Shown: positions 45,120 through 53,849 of the stretch, piece after piece | Position numbering within the stretch: position 1 is the stretch's first letter | Layout of the letters: each line of letters begins with the position of its first letter | Assembly (NCBI RefSeq): GCF_003752025.1 | Contig: NZ_RJKR01000008.1 | Span: forward strand, 62,001-126,000 | DNA length: 64,000 nucleotides | Direction: 5' to 3' | Origin: Curtobacterium sp. PhB115 | Lineage (GTDB): Bacteria > Actinomycetota > Actinomycetes > Actinomycetales > Microbacteriaceae | Made by a program: the position numbers and the translations under genes | Notes under the pieces: model-generated | Databases searched by the model: none | What the model saw: only the letters and a program-made list of their open reading frames with translations | What the model was told of the DNA's origin: nothing

Positions 45120-47435
45120 CTACGCCGCGGGGACCGCGGCCGGCGCGCGCAGCTCGTGCGTTCCGCCGCCGAGCCGCTGCTCCGCAGCACCCGGCAGGCG
45201 CACCACCGCGGTCACGCCCTCGGGCACGGTCGCCCGGACGCGCAACTCACCGTCGACGAGCTCCCACCGCACCGCGACGTGCCCGTGGACCGTGTCGAGC
45301 GAGGTCGACGCCCACGTCAGACCCCCGCCCGGCTGCGGCGCGATGAGCACGGACTCGTACCCCGGCGACAGCGCCGACAGACCACCGACGACCCGGTGCA
45401 TCCAGTCCGCCACGGCACCGAGCGCGTAGTGGTTGAACGAGGTCATCTCACCCGGGTTGATCGTGCCGTCCGGCAGCATCGAGTCCCAGCGCTCCCAGAC
45501 CGTGGTCGCACCCATCGTCACCGGGTACAGCCACGACGGGCACTCGGTCTGCAGCAGCAGCTGGTAGGCGTCGTCGAGGTGGCCGGTCTGCGTCAAGGCG
45601 TCCGTGATGAACGGCGTCCCGGCGAAGCCCGTCGAGATCCGGTACCCGGACGCCTCGACCAGCTCGGCGAGACGGTCGCCTGCCGCGGCCTGCTCCTGTT
45701 CGGACAGGATCCCGAACACGATCGCGAGCGTGTACACCGTGGTCGCGTCCGACAGGATGCGCCCGTCGTCCTGCAGGTAGTGGGTACGGAACCCGGCCTG
45801 GAGGCGCGACGCCAGTTCCCGGAACTCGGTCGCTTCCGCCTCGTGGCCGCCCAAGAGCTCCGCCGCGTCCGCCACGATCGTCGCGGACCGGTAGGCGCAG
45901 ATCGTCGCGACGACGCCCTTGTCGGCCTTCGCGTCCGCCGGCGCCTCCGGCGGGGCGTCCGGGTCGAGCCAGTCGCCGAACTGGAACACGGTGTCCCACA
46001 GGTCCTCGGGGGACAAGTGGTCGCGGATGCGCCGGAGGTGCGCGGCCATCGAGTCGAACTGCTCCTCGAGGACCGCGGTGTCGCCGTACGCCTGGTACAG
46101 GGTCCACGGCACCCAGACGCCGGCGTCCGACCAGACGGCGGTCGCGTCGGGCTTGCCGAAGTCCTCGGCGGGGGAGTACTTCAGCACGTCCGGCACCACG
46201 AACGGGATGATGCCGTCGGCGTGCTGCTGCTCGAGCCACACGTCGCGGAGCCAGTCCGCCAGGAACGTCCTGGTGTCGAACAGGTACGAGGCCGTCGGGG
46301 CGAACGCCGCGATGTCGCCTGTCCACCCGAGGCGCTCGTCGCGCTGCGGGCAGTCGGTCGGGACGCTGAGGAAGTTGCCCTGCATGCCCCGGATGACGTT
46401 GTCGTGGAAGGTGTTCAGCAGCTCGTGGCTCGACTCGAACGTGCCCGTCCGGGTGAGGTCGGAGCCGACCTGCACCGCGGTGACCGCCGTGCGGAGTTCG
46501 TCGAGGGTGCCCGGCCAGCCGTCGACCTGGGCGTAGCGGAAGCCGTGGAAGGTGAACCGGGGTTCGAACCGGTCCTCCTCGCCGCCGCTCAGGGTGAAGC
46601 GGTCCGTCGCCTTCGCGGTCCGCAACGGACGGGTGCCGAGCTCGTCGTGCTCGAGCACCTCGGCGTGCTGCAGGGTCACGACCGTGCCGGCCGGGCCGCT
46701 CGCGGTGACCCGGAGCCAGCCGACCAGGTTCACACCGAAGTCGATGAGGGTCGCACCGGACGGGCTCGTCCAGACCTCGACCGGGGCGATCTCGGCGAGG
46801 GGGCGGACCGGCGGGACGGTGTCGGCGACGAGTTCGCGCTCCCCGATGTCGACGGTGTGCACGGTGCTCGTGCGGCCCTCGTGTCCGTCGACGCTCGGCG
46901 TGGTGACCTCGCCGGGCGTCAGGAACGAGCCGTCGCGCAGGCGGGCGTCGATGTCCTCGCCGTCGTACAGCTGGTCGGCGGTGATCGCACTCGACAGGGC
47001 CTGCCAGTCGGTGTCGGTCACGACGCGCTGCTCGTGGCCGTCCTCGAACACGATGCGGAGCTCGGCGAAGCCCGCACGCTCGTCGGTGTACCAGCCGCCC
47101 CCGCCGCCCCACGCCAGGCGACCGGCGGCCCAGCCGTTGCCGACGACGAGCGCCAGGACGGCAGCCTCGCCGGGGGCCGTCCCGACCAGGTGCGACGTCA
47201 CGTCGTGCGAGACGACGCGGATGCGCCACTCGTAGCTGGTCCAACCCGGTTCGAGCAGGTGGTCGGAGACCCGCTGCCCGCCGAGCCAGCCCTCCACGAC
47301 GCCGAGGGCGCTGAGGTCGAGGGTGGCTGCGGTGACGGCGCCGTGGCCGTCGTCGATGGTGAACTCGCGGCGCAGGATCGGTGCGCTGTCGAGGTCGGTG
47401 TCGGCCGCGATGAACTGTGCGGTCCAGGTGGTCAT
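45120..47435 (-). CDS. GH78 alpha-L-rhamnosidase (first copy)
   Basis: A 771-residue cytoplasmic rhamnosidase removing terminal alpha-L-rhamnose from plant glycosides or pectin fragments. Amino-terminal beta domains are followed by the (alpha/alpha)6 barrel with the catalytic-acid motif TDCPQRDERLGWTGD (about residues 360-375) and the catalytic base Glu648 in VWERWDS, then the carboxyl beta domain. No signal peptide. It is the last gene of a minus-strand unit with binding protein and two permeases, so its substrates are probably imported rhamnosides. It is about 120 residues shorter than the second GH78 because it lacks an amino-terminal module. Confidence 0.93.
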   Translation of the reverse strand: MTTWTAQFIAADTDLDSAPILRREFTIDDGHGAVTAATLDLSALGVVEGWLGGQRVSDHLLEPGWTSYEWRIRVVSHDVTSHLVGTAPGEAAVLALVVGNGWAAGRLAWGGGGGWYTDERAGFAELRIVFEDGHEQRVVTDTDWQALSSAITADQLYDGEDIDARLRDGSFLTPGEVTTPSVDGHEGRTSTVHTVDIGERELVADTVPPVRPLAEIAPVEVWTSPSGATLIDFGVNLVGWLRVTASGPAGTVVTLQHAEVLEHDELGTRPLRTAKATDRFTLSGGEEDRFEPRFTFHGFRYAQVDGWPGTLDELRTAVTAVQVGSDLTRTGTFESSHELLNTFHDNVIRGMQGNFLSVPTDCPQRDERLGWTGDIAAFAPTASYLFDTRTFLADWLRDVWLEQQHADGIIPFVVPDVLKYSPAEDFGKPDATAVWSDAGVWVPWTLYQAYGDTAVLEEQFDSMAAHLRRIRDHLSPEDLWDTVFQFGDWLDPDAPPEAPADAKADKGVVATICAYRSATIVADAAELLGGHEAEATEFRELASRLQAGFRTHYLQDDGRILSDATTVYTLAIVFGILSEQEQAAAGDRLAELVEASGYRISTGFAGTPFITDALTQTGHLDDAYQLLLQTECPSWLYPVTMGATTVWERWDSMLPDGTINPGEMTSFNHYALGAVADWMHRVVGGLSALSPGYESVLIAPQPGGGLTWASTSLDTVHGHVAVRWELVDGELRVRATVPEGVTAVVRLPGAAEQRLGGGTHELRAPAAVPAA

Positions 47436-47555
47436 GTGGTGGGTCCTTTCACGCGACCGGTCGTCGTCGACCGGTGCGGGGGTCGTGTGGCCGCCGTCCC
47501 GTCCGGGTGGGCGGTGTGGCGGAGGCGGGTCGCGCCTCCAGGCCGGGGTGGGGCG

Positions 47556-48452
47556 TCAGCCCTTGACGGCGCCGCTGGTCATGCCGGCGACGATCTGACG
47601 GTTGAAGAAGATGTAGAGGATCAGCGGCGGGATCGTGATGAGCAGCACGTCCGTGAACAGCAGGTTCAGCTGGCTGACCGTCTGGCTCTGGAACGCGTAG
47701 AGGGTCTGCTGCACGGTGGCGTTCTCGGACCCGGGCAGGAAGTACAGCGGGTTCGTGAAGTCGTTGAACACCGTGACCGACTGCACGAGCACGACGGTGA
47801 TGATCACCGGCTTGAGCAGCGGCAACACCACCCCGAAGAACAGCCGGATCGGGCCGGCGCCGTCGAGCACCGCCGCCTCGTCGAGCTCCTTGGGGATCGT
47901 CGCGACGAACGCCCGGAACAGCAGGATGCAGAACGACAAGCCGAACGTGGCCTCGATGAGGATCATCCCGCCCATGGTCTTGAACAGGTTGAGGCCCTGG
48001 AGCACCCAGATCGTCGGCACGATCGCCGGCGGCACGATGAGGCCCGCCAGGACGAAGAAGTTGATCACGCCGTTCCACTTGCTCGGACGACGCTGCAACA
48101 CGTAGCCGACCATCGCGGAGAACACGACCATCACGATCACGCTGCCCACGGTGAGCACGGCACTGTTCAGGAACGCCCGGACGATCCCGCCGTCACCGGA
48201 CTGGAACACCGCCTGGAGGTTCTGCCACAGCTGCCAGTCGGTCGGCAGGCTGAAGCCGAGCTGGTTCGCCTCGGCCGGGTTCTTCGCCGCCTGGAGCAGG
48301 ACGAAGACGAACGGCACCAGGAAGACCACGAAGCTGACGACGATCGCGATGGACCCGATGATCCACTTCCGAGCACGCCCGGGGTGGCGGTTCCTGCTCG
48401 CCGGTGCCGGCGCACGACCGGTCGTCCGGCGAGGGCTGCTGATGGCGGTCAC
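47556..48452 (-). CDS. Carbohydrate ABC permease, MalG type (rhamnoside module 1)
   Basis: A 298-residue permease with six hydrophobic segments. The EAA loop is LDEAAVLDGAGPIRLFFGVV and the end AGMTSGAVKG is MalG-like. The GTG at 48452 was chosen because AAGGAGG stands 7 bases upstream; it overlaps the previous permease stop as GTGA. A gap of 120 bases without a gene separates it from the rhamnosidase. Confidence 0.9.
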   Translation of the reverse strand: MTAISSPRRTTGRAPAPASRNRHPGRARKWIIGSIAIVVSFVVFLVPFVFVLLQAAKNPAEANQLGFSLPTDWQLWQNLQAVFQSGDGGIVRAFLNSAVLTVGSVIVMVVFSAMVGYVLQRRPSKWNGVINFFVLAGLIVPPAIVPTIWVLQGLNLFKTMGGMILIEATFGLSFCILLFRAFVATIPKELDEAAVLDGAGPIRLFFGVVLPLLKPVIITVVLVQSVTVFNDFTNPLYFLPGSENATVQQTLYAFQSQTVSQLNLLFTDVLLITIPPLILYIFFNRQIVAGMTSGAVKG

Positions 48453-49384
48453 AGCTCTGCCTCCTTGCGGTTGAGGAGCCACGAGATCGGCACCATGATC
48501 GCCGTCACGACGATGAAGAGCACCACGTTGCCGGCGGTCGACAAGCCGTAGAACCCGGCTTGGTACTGCTTGTAGATCACACTCGCGATGACGTCACTGG
48601 TGAACCCTGGACCACCACCGGTCATCGCCCAGATCAGGTCGAAGGACCGCAACCCGCCGATCAGCGACAGGATGATGACCGTGCCCATGGCCGGGCGGGA
48701 CAGCGGCAGCGTGATGTTCCGGAAGATCGACCACGCGCTCGCGCCGTCGACCCGGGCCGCCTCGAAGTACTCCTGCGGGATCGCCACGATGCCGGCGATG
48801 AAGATGAGCGTGGCGATGCCGACGCCCTTCCACACGTCGACGGCCGCGACGCTCCACAGGGCGAGGTTCGGATCGGTCAGCCAACCAGGGGTCGGCAGGC
48901 CGACCGATCCGAGCAGCCCGTTGATGATCCCGTGGAACGGGTCCATCAGGGCCTTGAACGTGATGCCGATGCCGATGGTCGACACGAGCACCGGGAAGAA
49001 CACGACCGCCCGGAGGTAGCCGCGGCCCAGGACGGGCGACGTGAGGAGCAGGGCGAGGGCGAGTCCGATGACCACCTTCGCCGCGCTCGTCACGAAGCCG
49101 TACTGGAATGTGTGCACGAACCCGGAGACGAGCTGCGGGTCCTGGAAGAACCGGACGAAGTTGTCGAAACCGATGAAGGTCTGGTCGAACAAGGTCCAGC
49201 GGGTGAGCGAGAAGTAGAACCCGGCGAAGGTCGGGACCGCGAAGAACACGACGTACAGTGCGATCGCGGGGATGAAGAACCACGCGGGGTAGAACGAGCG
49301 CATCCTCTTGCGTGCCGGTCCGGCGCCGCCGGATCCTGCTCGCGTCTTCGCCGGCTCGAGTGCCGTCGTGAGCGTCGCGGTCAT
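48449..49384 (-). CDS. Carbohydrate ABC permease, MalF type (rhamnoside module 1)
   Basis: A 311-residue permease, partner of the MalG-type protein. Six hydrophobic segments; EAA loop FEAARVDGASAWSIFRNITL; the usual MTGGGPGFTSDVI motif near the end. It starts 4 bases after the binding-protein stop. There is no local ATPase, so a shared ATPase is assumed. Confidence 0.9.
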   Translation of the reverse strand: MTATLTTALEPAKTRAGSGGAGPARKRMRSFYPAWFFIPAIALYVVFFAVPTFAGFYFSLTRWTLFDQTFIGFDNFVRFFQDPQLVSGFVHTFQYGFVTSAAKVVIGLALALLLTSPVLGRGYLRAVVFFPVLVSTIGIGITFKALMDPFHGIINGLLGSVGLPTPGWLTDPNLALWSVAAVDVWKGVGIATLIFIAGIVAIPQEYFEAARVDGASAWSIFRNITLPLSRPAMGTVIILSLIGGLRSFDLIWAMTGGGPGFTSDVIASVIYKQYQAGFYGLSTAGNVVLFIVVTAIMVPISWLLNRKEAEL

Positions 49385-49388
49385 CGGC

Positions 49389-50753
49389 TCACCAGCCCTT
49401 GATGCCGAGCTGCTGCGCCTGCTGGACGACGTCGTCGTCGTACTGGTCAGCGCCCTTCGCCGCGTTGGTGATGCCCGAGCCGACCTGCACGCAGATCTTC
49501 TCGAGGTTCGGACCCTTGATCGGGGACAGGAACTCGAGCGCCGGGCTCGCCTTGCCGTCGTCGAGGTACTTCTGCAGGTCGTCGATCATCGGCGGGACGT
49601 CGTCCGGCAGCGAGCAGGTCGAGATGACGTACGGGCCACCGGGCGTCCCGGTGTCGTTCTGCACCTTGCAGCCGTCCGTCGAGTTCGCGAAGGCGATGAA
49701 CTTCTTCGCGGCGGCGAGCTGGTCGCCCTCGGTCGTCTTCGGGATGTAGAGACCGTTCGGCTCCCAGATGGTCAGGTTCGTGTCGTCGGCGTCCTGGGCC
49801 GGCAGCGCGAACGCTCCGATGTCGTCGACCGCGTCGGGGCTGTCCTGCTGCAGCGTGGAGATCGCGTTCGTCAGCATCGGGTACTGCGCCCCGGTGCCGT
49901 CGGCGAGCATCTTCAGGCCGTTCGCCTGCGTGGCGGACGCGAAGTCCTCGTTGTAGAGGTCCTTGTCCTTGCCCTCGGCCAGGTGGTCGAAGCCGGCGAG
50001 TGCGGGCTCGTCCGCGTAGGACTCCTTGTTGGCGGTGTAGTTGTCCGCCCAGTCCTTGTCCTGCGCCGTGATGTTGGCGAAGTCGCCGAGCACGAAGAGC
50101 TGGCTGGTCCAGGTGTCGCCGTAGGTCTGGATGATCGGGGCGACCTTGCCGGCGTCCTTGATCTTCTCGCTGTTGCTGATGAACTCGTCCCACGTGGTGG
50201 GGACCTTGAGCCCGAGGTCGGCGTAGACCTTCTTGTTGTACATGACGCCGCCGCCGAAGCTCGTGCCGAACGGGGCGCCGTAGACACCCTTGTCGGTGCT
50301 GACGACCTTCGTGAACTGCTCGTCGACGTCCTTCGTCCAGCTCTCGTCGGACAGGTCCACCAGGGTGTTGTCCGGGTTGAGGGCCTGCATCAGCGAGCCG
50401 GAGTTGTAGTTGAAGACGTCGGCCATCTCGCCGGTGGACAGCTGGGTCTTCACCAGGTTGTCGCCGTCGGTGCCCTGCGGGCGGGTGTCGAACTTGACCG
50501 TGATGTCGGGGTTGGCCTTCTCGAACGCGGCGATGAGCGGCTTCGCGGTGGCTGCGGTCGCGGGTGAGTTGTCGGCTTGGTAGGTGATCTCCACCTTGCC
50601 GCCGCCTTCGTCGGCGGAGCCGCCGGACGAACACGCCGCGAGTCCTCCGATCAGGACCGTCGCGCCGCCGATGGCGACGAGACGTTTGACGACGGCGCGC
50701 GTGGTGAGCGACCTCGTGGTCAGGGACCTCGTGGTCAGGGAACGAGCTGACAT
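49389..50753 (-). CDS. Substrate-binding lipoprotein (rhamnoside module 1)
   Basis: A 454-residue family-1 binding protein with lipobox LAAC (Cys41). The leader is odd: residues 4-18 are three tandem RSLTT pentapeptides encoded by a 15-base DNA repeat ahead of the normal basic/hydrophobic signal. The mature chain has YNKKVYADLGLKVPTTWDEF. GAGGAGG precedes the ATG at 50753. Two operator-like palindromes lie upstream at 50844-50892, linking it to the rhamnose regulon. It should bind a rhamnose-containing oligosaccharide or glycoside. Confidence 0.9.
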   Translation of the reverse strand: MSARSLTTRSLTTRSLTTRAVVKRLVAIGGATVLIGGLAACSSGGSADEGGGKVEITYQADNSPATAATAKPLIAAFEKANPDITVKFDTRPQGTDGDNLVKTQLSTGEMADVFNYNSGSLMQALNPDNTLVDLSDESWTKDVDEQFTKVVSTDKGVYGAPFGTSFGGGVMYNKKVYADLGLKVPTTWDEFISNSEKIKDAGKVAPIIQTYGDTWTSQLFVLGDFANITAQDKDWADNYTANKESYADEPALAGFDHLAEGKDKDLYNEDFASATQANGLKMLADGTGAQYPMLTNAISTLQQDSPDAVDDIGAFALPAQDADDTNLTIWEPNGLYIPKTTEGDQLAAAKKFIAFANSTDGCKVQNDTGTPGGPYVISTCSLPDDVPPMIDDLQKYLDDGKASPALEFLSPIKGPNLEKICVQVGSGITNAAKGADQYDDDVVQQAQQLGIKGW

Positions 50754-50843
50754 TCCTTACCTCCTCGTAAGGCCCGGGGCGGGGGTACCCCGGGTGAAAC
50801 GGACCCGGTTCCCGCGTCGTCGCGGGTGCCGGTTGCTGCTGTT

Positions 50844-50892
50844 TAGAACGTTTCAATCAGGATGGAACCACGTGGATTGAAGCGTGTCAATC
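50844..50892. promoter_or_regulatory. Pair of LacI-type operators before rhamnoside module 1
   Basis: TAGAACGTTTCA at 50844-50855 is a degenerate relative of TGAATCGTTTCA. A second palindrome, GATTGA (50875-50880) and TCAATC (50887-50892) around AGCGTG, lies 34 bases further upstream, about three helical turns away. Both precede the binding-protein gene on the minus strand. The match to the regulon site is weaker than at the other loci. Confidence 0.5.
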
Positions 50893-50936
50893 GCTGTGCC
50901 GATTTCGTTACGCGATCCCGGCGCGCTGCCGCAGTG

Positions 50937-51355
50937 TGCGAGGTTCCGTACGTGGTGCGACCCCGCGCGGGTCGCACGGTGCGCGGAACCTCGCACGGTG
51001 CGGTGGGCGCGCCCGTCTGCGGGCCTGGAGGCGCGTGGCGGCGCTGCGCCGTGCCTCCCGTCCGCCTGTTGGTCGCGTTCACGAGCGCGTGGCGCGTATC
51101 GGGGCGGTGTGCGAGGTTCCGTACATGGTGCGACCCCGTGCGGGTCGCACGGTGCGCGGAGCCTCGCAGGTGCGGTGGACGTGCCCGCCTGCGGGCCTGG
51201 AGGCGCGTGGCGGCGCTGCGCCGTGCCTCCCGTCCGCCTGTTGGTCGCGTTCACGAGTGCGTGGCGGCGTATCGGGCAGCGTGCGAGGTTCCGTACGTGG
51301 TGCGACCCCGCGCGCGCCGCACGGTGCGCGGAACGACGCACGGTGCGGTGGGCGC
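50937..51355. repeat. 172-bp tandem units each carrying a nested palindrome
   Basis: Two full units and a truncated third begin at 50937, 51110 and 51282 (period 173 and 172). Each starts with a hairpin of outer arms TGCGAGGTTCCG and CGGAACCTCGCA and inner arms GTGCGACCC and GGGTCGCAC. Arms are perfect in unit 1, have one mismatch in unit 2 and are degraded in unit 3. The rest of each unit contains GCCTGGAGGCGCG. The same hairpin occurs at 17.7-18.1 kb and 53.9-54.1 kb. No gene is present. Confidence 0.85.
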
Positions 51356-51363
51356 TGGCGCGC

Positions 51364-52449
51364 TCAGGCCTCCGTGCGGCGAGGGTCGCTCGGCGGGGTG
51401 ACCCTCGCGGCGGCAGCACCGGCACGGCCGAGCGTGCTCTCACGGGGGACCAACTCACTGCCGAGGACGACCGTGCGGTGGACGTGCATCGGGTCGGTGA
51501 GTTCCTCGAGCAGGAGTTCCACGGCCGCTGCCCCCATCTCGGACCCGTGCATCGTCACCGAGGTCAGCGGCACCGCTCCGCCCCACGCGACCGAGTTGTG
51601 GTCGCAGCCGGAGACCGGGATGTCCTCGGGGACGCGGATCCCGGCGGCGCGGAGCTCCGAGACGACCGCCATCGCGAGCAGGTCGGTGACGCCGAGGACT
51701 CCGTCCGGGCGCTCGTGCTCGGGCATCCGGGCGATGCGGACGCCGGCGTCGGTGCCTCCCGGCGGATCGATGTCCCCGGCGTCGATGTCGATGAGCTCGA
51801 CTCCCGGATGGGCCGCGACGGCCCGGAGGAGGCCGGCGCGACGTCGGCCGACGGGCTGCAGATCGGGACGGGCGCTGACGAACCCGATGCGTCGGCAGCC
51901 TTGCGTGATGAGGTGCTGCGCGGCGACGTACCCGGCCTGCTCGTTGTCGACGACGACCGAGCAGGCGTCGACCTCGGTGGGCTCGTAGTTCACGTAGACG
52001 ACCGGGAGTCCGTGCTGCTTCGCGGCGTCGACCTGCTCGCGGGACTCCGTCATCGAGGCGAGCAGGATGCCGGACACCCGGGTGCTCTCGAGGAACGCCA
52101 GGTGTTCGCCCTGCGCCTCGAGGTCGTTCTCGCTGCTCGCCACCAACAGGGTGTTGCCGCGCTCGCGGGCCGTGGTGTGTGCGCCGCTGACGACGTCGGT
52201 GAACAGGGAGTTCCGCAGTGAAGCGACGACGAGCCCGATCGCCCGCGTGCTGCCGGAAACGAGGGCCCGGGCATTCCGGTTCGGTGTGTACCCGAGCTCG
52301 GCGATGGCGTCGTGCACCCGTGCGGCGGTGGCGTCGGCGACGCGCTCGGGGTGGTTCAGGACGTTCGACACCGTCGCGAGGGACACACCCGCGCGAGCGG
52401 CGACGTGGTGCACGCTCGGCGGTCCGTCGCGCCGGGGGACATGCACCAT
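51364..52449 (-). CDS. LacI-family regulator 1 of the rhamnose region
   Basis: A 361-residue LacI-type repressor. The HTH is SVHHVAARAGVSLATVSNVL (about residues 12-31), followed by the hinge and a sugar-binding effector domain (LVVASLRNSLFTDVV; GVTDLLAMAVVSELRAAGI). Recognition residues Leu-Ala and Asn nearly match those of the next regulator (Leu-Gly, Asn), suggesting similar operators. ATG at 52449. It lies between the two rhamnosidase modules. Control of TGAATCGTTTCA sites is the obvious hypothesis, shared with regulator 2. Confidence 0.9.
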   Translation of the reverse strand: MVHVPRRDGPPSVHHVAARAGVSLATVSNVLNHPERVADATAARVHDAIAELGYTPNRNARALVSGSTRAIGLVVASLRNSLFTDVVSGAHTTARERGNTLLVASSENDLEAQGEHLAFLESTRVSGILLASMTESREQVDAAKQHGLPVVYVNYEPTEVDACSVVVDNEQAGYVAAQHLITQGCRRIGFVSARPDLQPVGRRRAGLLRAVAAHPGVELIDIDAGDIDPPGGTDAGVRIARMPEHERPDGVLGVTDLLAMAVVSELRAAGIRVPEDIPVSGCDHNSVAWGGAVPLTSVTMHGSEMGAAAVELLLEELTDPMHVHRTVVLGSELVPRESTLGRAGAAAARVTPPSDPRRTEA

Positions 52450-52530
52450 GCTCCGATCGTAGGCGGCGGGCGGCGGGGCCGTGCCGTGCCGGGCGGGCGG
52501 GCGGGCGGCGGGCCCGGGCCGGGCGGCGGC

Positions 52531-52596
52531 GAGTTTCGCGCTGACCGACAGATTTCGCGTGAGCTGGCCCGTGAGATGTCGCTCAGCCCGAAACTC
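52531..52596. repeat. Long inverted repeat upstream of LacI regulator 1
   Basis: GAGTTTCGCGCTGA at 52531-52544 pairs with TCAGCCCGAAACTC at 52583-52596 with one mismatch. It stands 82 bases ahead of the regulator's start. It could be an operator for autoregulation or another member of the intergenic palindrome families. The rest of 52450-52720 is GC-rich simple repeats (GCGCCC). Confidence 0.6.
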
Positions 52597-52720
52597 GGCC
52601 GGCCGCGCCCCGCGCCACCACCCGCGCCCGCGAGCAGCTCGCGCCCGCGCGCGGCCCGCGCCCGCGGCCGCGAGCAGCCCGCGCCCGCGCCCGCGCCACC
52701 ACCCGCGCCCGCCCCGCGCG

Positions 52721-53731
52721 CTACGCCTCGGCGACGGTGGACTGGCGCACCACGAGCTCCGGCGTGAACTCGACGTGCTCGAGGTCGATGTCCTGCCCGA
52801 GCTCCACCTGCTTGGTGAGCAGGTCGATGGCACGGCGCCCGAGGTCCTGCGCTGGCTGCCGCACCGAGGTGAGCGGGACGACCGCTGCCTCGGCGAAGGC
52901 GATGTCGTCGTACCCCACGATCGCGATCTGCTCCGGGACGGCGATGGTGCCGCGCATGATGAACGCCTGCTCGAGGCCGACGGCGAGCAGGTCGTTCGCG
53001 GCGAACACGGCGTCGGGTCGATCGGCAACCGGACGCGCCTGGATCGCCTCGCCGATGCGCCGCCCCTCGAGCACGGAGAGCGAGGTGGTGGACAGGACCT
53101 CGAGCCCGATCCCCGCGGCACGTGCGGCAGCGAGGGCTCCGGCATGCCGATCGGCCACCTGGCGGATGCTCGACGGTCCGCCGACGAACGCGATGCGCTT
53201 CCGCCCGATGGCCGCGAGGTGCTCGACCGCGATGCGCCCACCCGCGACGTCGTCGACCGAGACGGAGGCGAAGTGCTCGTCGTCGGCCCGCCGGTCGACC
53301 AGGACGACGGCTGTTCCCTGGTCGCGCAGGCGGGCGAGCCGGGTCAGGTCGTCGCCGGCGGGGGAGATGAGGAGTCCGGCGACCCGGCGCTCCTCGAACA
53401 GGTCGACGTAGGTGCGTTCGCGGTCGGTGGACTCGTCCGAGTTGCCGATCAGGACCGCGAGGCCCTTGTCCATCGCGGCGTCCTCGGCACCGCGAGCGAC
53501 GTCGGTGAAGAAGGGGTTGCCACCGTCGAGCACGATGAGCCCGACGGTGGAGCTGCGGCCGGCCCGGAGCTGCCGGGCGGAGTCGTTGCGCACGAAGCCG
53601 AGCGTCGCGATCGCGGACTGCACCCGTTCGACGGTGCTCGGCGCGACCTTGTCCGGCCGGTTCAGGACGTTCGAGACCGTGCCCAGGGACACGCCGGCGA
53701 GCGCTGCCACCTCCCGCACACTGACCGCCAT
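52721..53731 (-). CDS. LacI-family regulator 2 of the rhamnose region
   Basis: A 336-residue LacI-type repressor with a compact start: the HTH SVREVAALAGVSLGTVSNVL lies at residues about 4-23, then the hinge (VQSAIATLGFVRND) and effector domain (GLIVLDGGNPFFTDVARG; FAANDLLAVGLEQAF; AIVGYDDIAFA). It ends LVVRQSTVAEA. ATG at 53731. It is divergent from the MFS transporter-rhaM operon, with 606 bases of mostly repeats between. It is the stronger candidate for rhamnose repressor because it adjoins rhaM and the transporter. Confidence 0.9.
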   Translation of the reverse strand: MAVSVREVAALAGVSLGTVSNVLNRPDKVAPSTVERVQSAIATLGFVRNDSARQLRAGRSSTVGLIVLDGGNPFFTDVARGAEDAAMDKGLAVLIGNSDESTDRERTYVDLFEERRVAGLLISPAGDDLTRLARLRDQGTAVVLVDRRADDEHFASVSVDDVAGGRIAVEHLAAIGRKRIAFVGGPSSIRQVADRHAGALAAARAAGIGLEVLSTTSLSVLEGRRIGEAIQARPVADRPDAVFAANDLLAVGLEQAFIMRGTIAVPEQIAIVGYDDIAFAEAAVVPLTSVRQPAQDLGRRAIDLLTKQVELGQDIDLEHVEFTPELVVRQSTVAEA

Positions 53732-53798
53732 GTGGTCATCCTGGCATCGCGGGTGGTCTTCCGGGGCGGTGCGCGCCGTGATCTGTGGAAAACCCGGA

Positions 53799-53834
53799 CT
53801 GGAGGCGCGGTGCGGGCTGGACCCGCGCCTCCAG
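53799..53834. repeat. Hairpin of the CTGGAGGCGCGG family
   Basis: CTGGAGGCGCGG at 53799-53810 pairs exactly with CCGCGCCTCCAG at 53823-53834. The same arm core forms the terminator at 28570-28613. Here it lies in the gap between LacI regulator 2 and the MFS gene, upstream of both. Confidence 0.7.
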
Positions 53835-53849
53835 GCTCGTGGGTGGTCC

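Noticed and set aside
43419-48551. A plus-strand open frame of about 1,700 codons opposite rhaEW, rhaI and the first rhamnosidase
   Set aside because: It is antisense to three well-supported genes, is rich in Arg/Val/Gly as expected of a shadow frame in high-GC DNA, and has no recognisable domain.
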